Source: Vreelandella neptunia
GTDB taxonomy: Bacteria; Pseudomonadota; Gammaproteobacteria; Pseudomonadales; Halomonadaceae
Assembly: GCF_034479615.1 (NCBI RefSeq)
Contig: NZ_CP140255.1
Location: 1,178,001 to 1,242,000 of the forward strand
Reading direction: 5' to 3'
DNA length: 64,000 nt
In this document: positions 62,776 to 64,000 of the stretch, piece after piece
Layout: the number at the start of each line of letters is the position of its first letter
How positions within the stretch are numbered: the stretch's first letter is position 1
Program-made: the position numbers and the translations under genes
Notes under the pieces: generated by a model
What the model was told of the DNA's origin: nothing
Seen by the model: only the letters and a program-made list of their open reading frames with translations
The model's database searches: none

Positions 62776-64000
62776 ATGATCGAGTCGAACCAAACTGCTC
62801 CGCTAAATTTGCTTGCCACCTGCCCCAAAGGCATTGAAGGCCTGCTCCACGATGAACTAGTGGCACTGGGCGCCACGCCGGGTAAAACCACGGTGGCCGG
62901 TGTGTATTTCACCGCCAGCCAAGCCATCGCCTACCGGGTATGCCTATGGTCGCGATTGGCCAACCGGGTCATTTTGACTCTGGTACGCGAGTCGATGATC
63001 GACACCGCCGATCAGGTGCGCGATGTGGTTGCCCGCATTGCCTGGACTAAACACTTGGCGACTGGCAATACGCTGGCGGTCGATTTTCACGGGCGCAGCG
63101 AACAGATTCGCCATACCCGCTTTGGTGCGCAAACCGTTAAGGACGGCGTAGTCGATGCACTCCAGTTGGCGGGGCAGGAACGCCCCAATGTGGATACCAA
63201 AACACCGCATTTGCGCATCTATGCCCACTTGCACCGTATGAACTTAACTATTGGGCTGGATCTCTCTGGTGAGAGCCTGCACCGCCGCGGCTACCGCCGG
63301 GATGTAGGCCATGCGCCGCTAAAAGAGAATTTGGCCGCCGCGCTGTTGGTGCGCGCGGGTTGGCCCGAGCGCTTAAAAGCGGGAGAGCCGTTGATTGACC
63401 CGCTGTGCGGTGCCGGCACGCTACTGATCGAAGCTGCCATGATGGCCGCCGACCAGGCACCGAACCTCAACCGGGAACGGTTCGGCTTTCACGGCTGGGC
63501 AGGGCACGATGACGAAGCATGGCGGGAACAGAAGCGTGAAGCCGAAGCGCGCGCTTCGATTGGTCGCAAGCGCTGCAAGGCCCAGCTATTAGGCTTCGAC
63601 CAGAGCCCCGCGGCGCTCTCTGCGGCGAAAGCCAATGCCATGCGGGCGGGCATCCCGGCATTGATTGATCTGCATGGGCAGAGCCTTGCCCAGCTTACCC
63701 GCCCCGAAACGCTCACCGCCGAACGTGGCCTGCTGATCACCAATCCTCCTTACGGCGAGCGCCTGGGGGAGCTGCCTGAGCTGGTGCGTCTATACGCCCA
63801 GCTGGGTGAGAAAGCCAAAGCGCTATTCCCTGGCTGGACGCTGGCGGTGTTTACCGGCAACCCTGATCTCGGCCACCGGTTGGGGATGCGTGCGCACAAA
63901 CAGTACGCGCTTAAAAACGGTGCCTTGGATGCCAAGCTACTGCTCATGGAGATTGGTGACGCCGAGCACCTACCGACCGTTAGCGATACAAAGCCGGTTA
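62776..64000 (+). CDS. rlmL: Bifunctional 23S rRNA methyltransferase RlmKL, 3' end outside window
   Basis: About 408 codons are visible of a protein usually ~700 aa. N-terminal THUMP domain (LLATCPKGIEGLLHDELVAL... to TPHLRIYAHLHRMNLTIGLDLSG), then the RlmL N2-guanine methyltransferase domain with DPLCGAGTLLIEAAMMA (near 208) and catalytic NPPYGERLGEL (near 323). RlmL makes m2G2445 and the C-terminal RlmK half makes m7G2069 in 23S rRNA; only the RlmL part is inside this window, so the fusion is inferred. No strong ribosome-binding site precedes ATG 62776. Confidence 0.93.
   Translation, partial: MIESNQTAPLNLLATCPKGIEGLLHDELVALGATPGKTTVAGVYFTASQAIAYRVCLWSRLANRVILTLVRESMIDTADQVRDVVARIAWTKHLATGNTLAVDFHGRSEQIRHTRFGAQTVKDGVVDALQLAGQERPNVDTKTPHLRIYAHLHRMNLTIGLDLSGESLHRRGYRRDVGHAPLKENLAAALLVRAGWPERLKAGEPLIDPLCGAGTLLIEAAMMAADQAPNLNRERFGFHGWAGHDDEAWREQKREAEARASIGRKRCKAQLLGFDQSPAALSAAKANAMRAGIPALIDLHGQSLAQLTRPETLTAERGLLITNPPYGERLGELPELVRLYAQLGEKAKALFPGWTLAVFTGNPDLGHRLGMRAHKQYALKNGALDAKLLLMEIGDAEHLPTVSDTKPV

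Overview
The window is an ordinary stretch of gammaproteobacterial chromosome. It most resembles the Halomonadaceae (Halomonas/Vreelandella). Grounds for this: moderately high GC, a BCCT osmolyte carrier, a Pseudomonas-type glucose ABC transporter with its GltR/GtrS two-component pair, a monomeric NADP isocitrate dehydrogenase, a 1607-residue NAD-glutamate dehydrogenase, and E. coli/Pseudomonas-like gene order in several housekeeping blocks. I see no rRNA, tRNA, CRISPR array, prophage or transposase gene.

Layout. 1-1049: truncated glycosyltransferase (minus). 1201-2883: ribbon-helix-helix regulator plus PHB-depolymerase-type esterase, preceded by an 11-bp-phased repeat that looks like its operator. 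2968-5879: exoribonuclease II and a HAD phosphatase. 6014-12800: GltR-GtrS two-component system and glucose transporter GtsABCD, with a hairpin after gtsA and a cloverleaf-like repeat before gtsD. 12899-18241: BCCT carrier, YcjF/YcjX pair, a small membrane protein and a hexose-phosphate mutarotase (all minus). 18379-23194: YeaQ-type membrane protein, an 821-aa DUF1266-like repeat protein, an NlpC/P60 lipoprotein and an MFS carrier. 23183-23743: array of Pseudomonas-like REP sequences. 23750-29121: nickel importer nikABCDE (minus) facing nikR (plus) across a canonical NikR box; the nickel-binding chaperone/isomerase slyD converges on nikR.

29850-33464: an orphan membrane protein, a SlyB-like lipoprotein, isocitrate lyase aceA and a GNAT enzyme. 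33464-39165 (minus) keeps the E. coli order rluE-nudJ-mnmA-hflD-purB-(phoPQ missing)-roxA. Divergent from it is the monomeric isocitrate dehydrogenase gene, in the position where E. coli has its unrelated dimeric icd. 42009-52477 carries clpS, clpA, infA, bpt, aat, ftsK, lolA and rarA; clpS, clpA, bpt and aat together form a nearly complete bacterial N-degron pathway. 52789-60641: a hemerythrin-like protein, murI, trmA and the large NAD-glutamate dehydrogenase. 60774-61033: more REP sequence. 61087-64000: pyrD, rmf and the start of rlmKL.

Functional picture: central carbon flux (glucose import, glyoxylate shunt versus isocitrate dehydrogenase, glutamate to 2-oxoglutarate), nickel uptake, protein quality control, and tRNA/rRNA modification (mnmA, trmA, rluE, rlmKL, roxA). 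I found no clearly new multi-gene system. The most interesting signals are non-coding: the phased operator, the perfect NikR box, a symmetric four-half-site element upstream of aceA, the cloverleaf repeat inside the gts operon, and the REP arrays, one unit of which supplies the stop codon of a gene.
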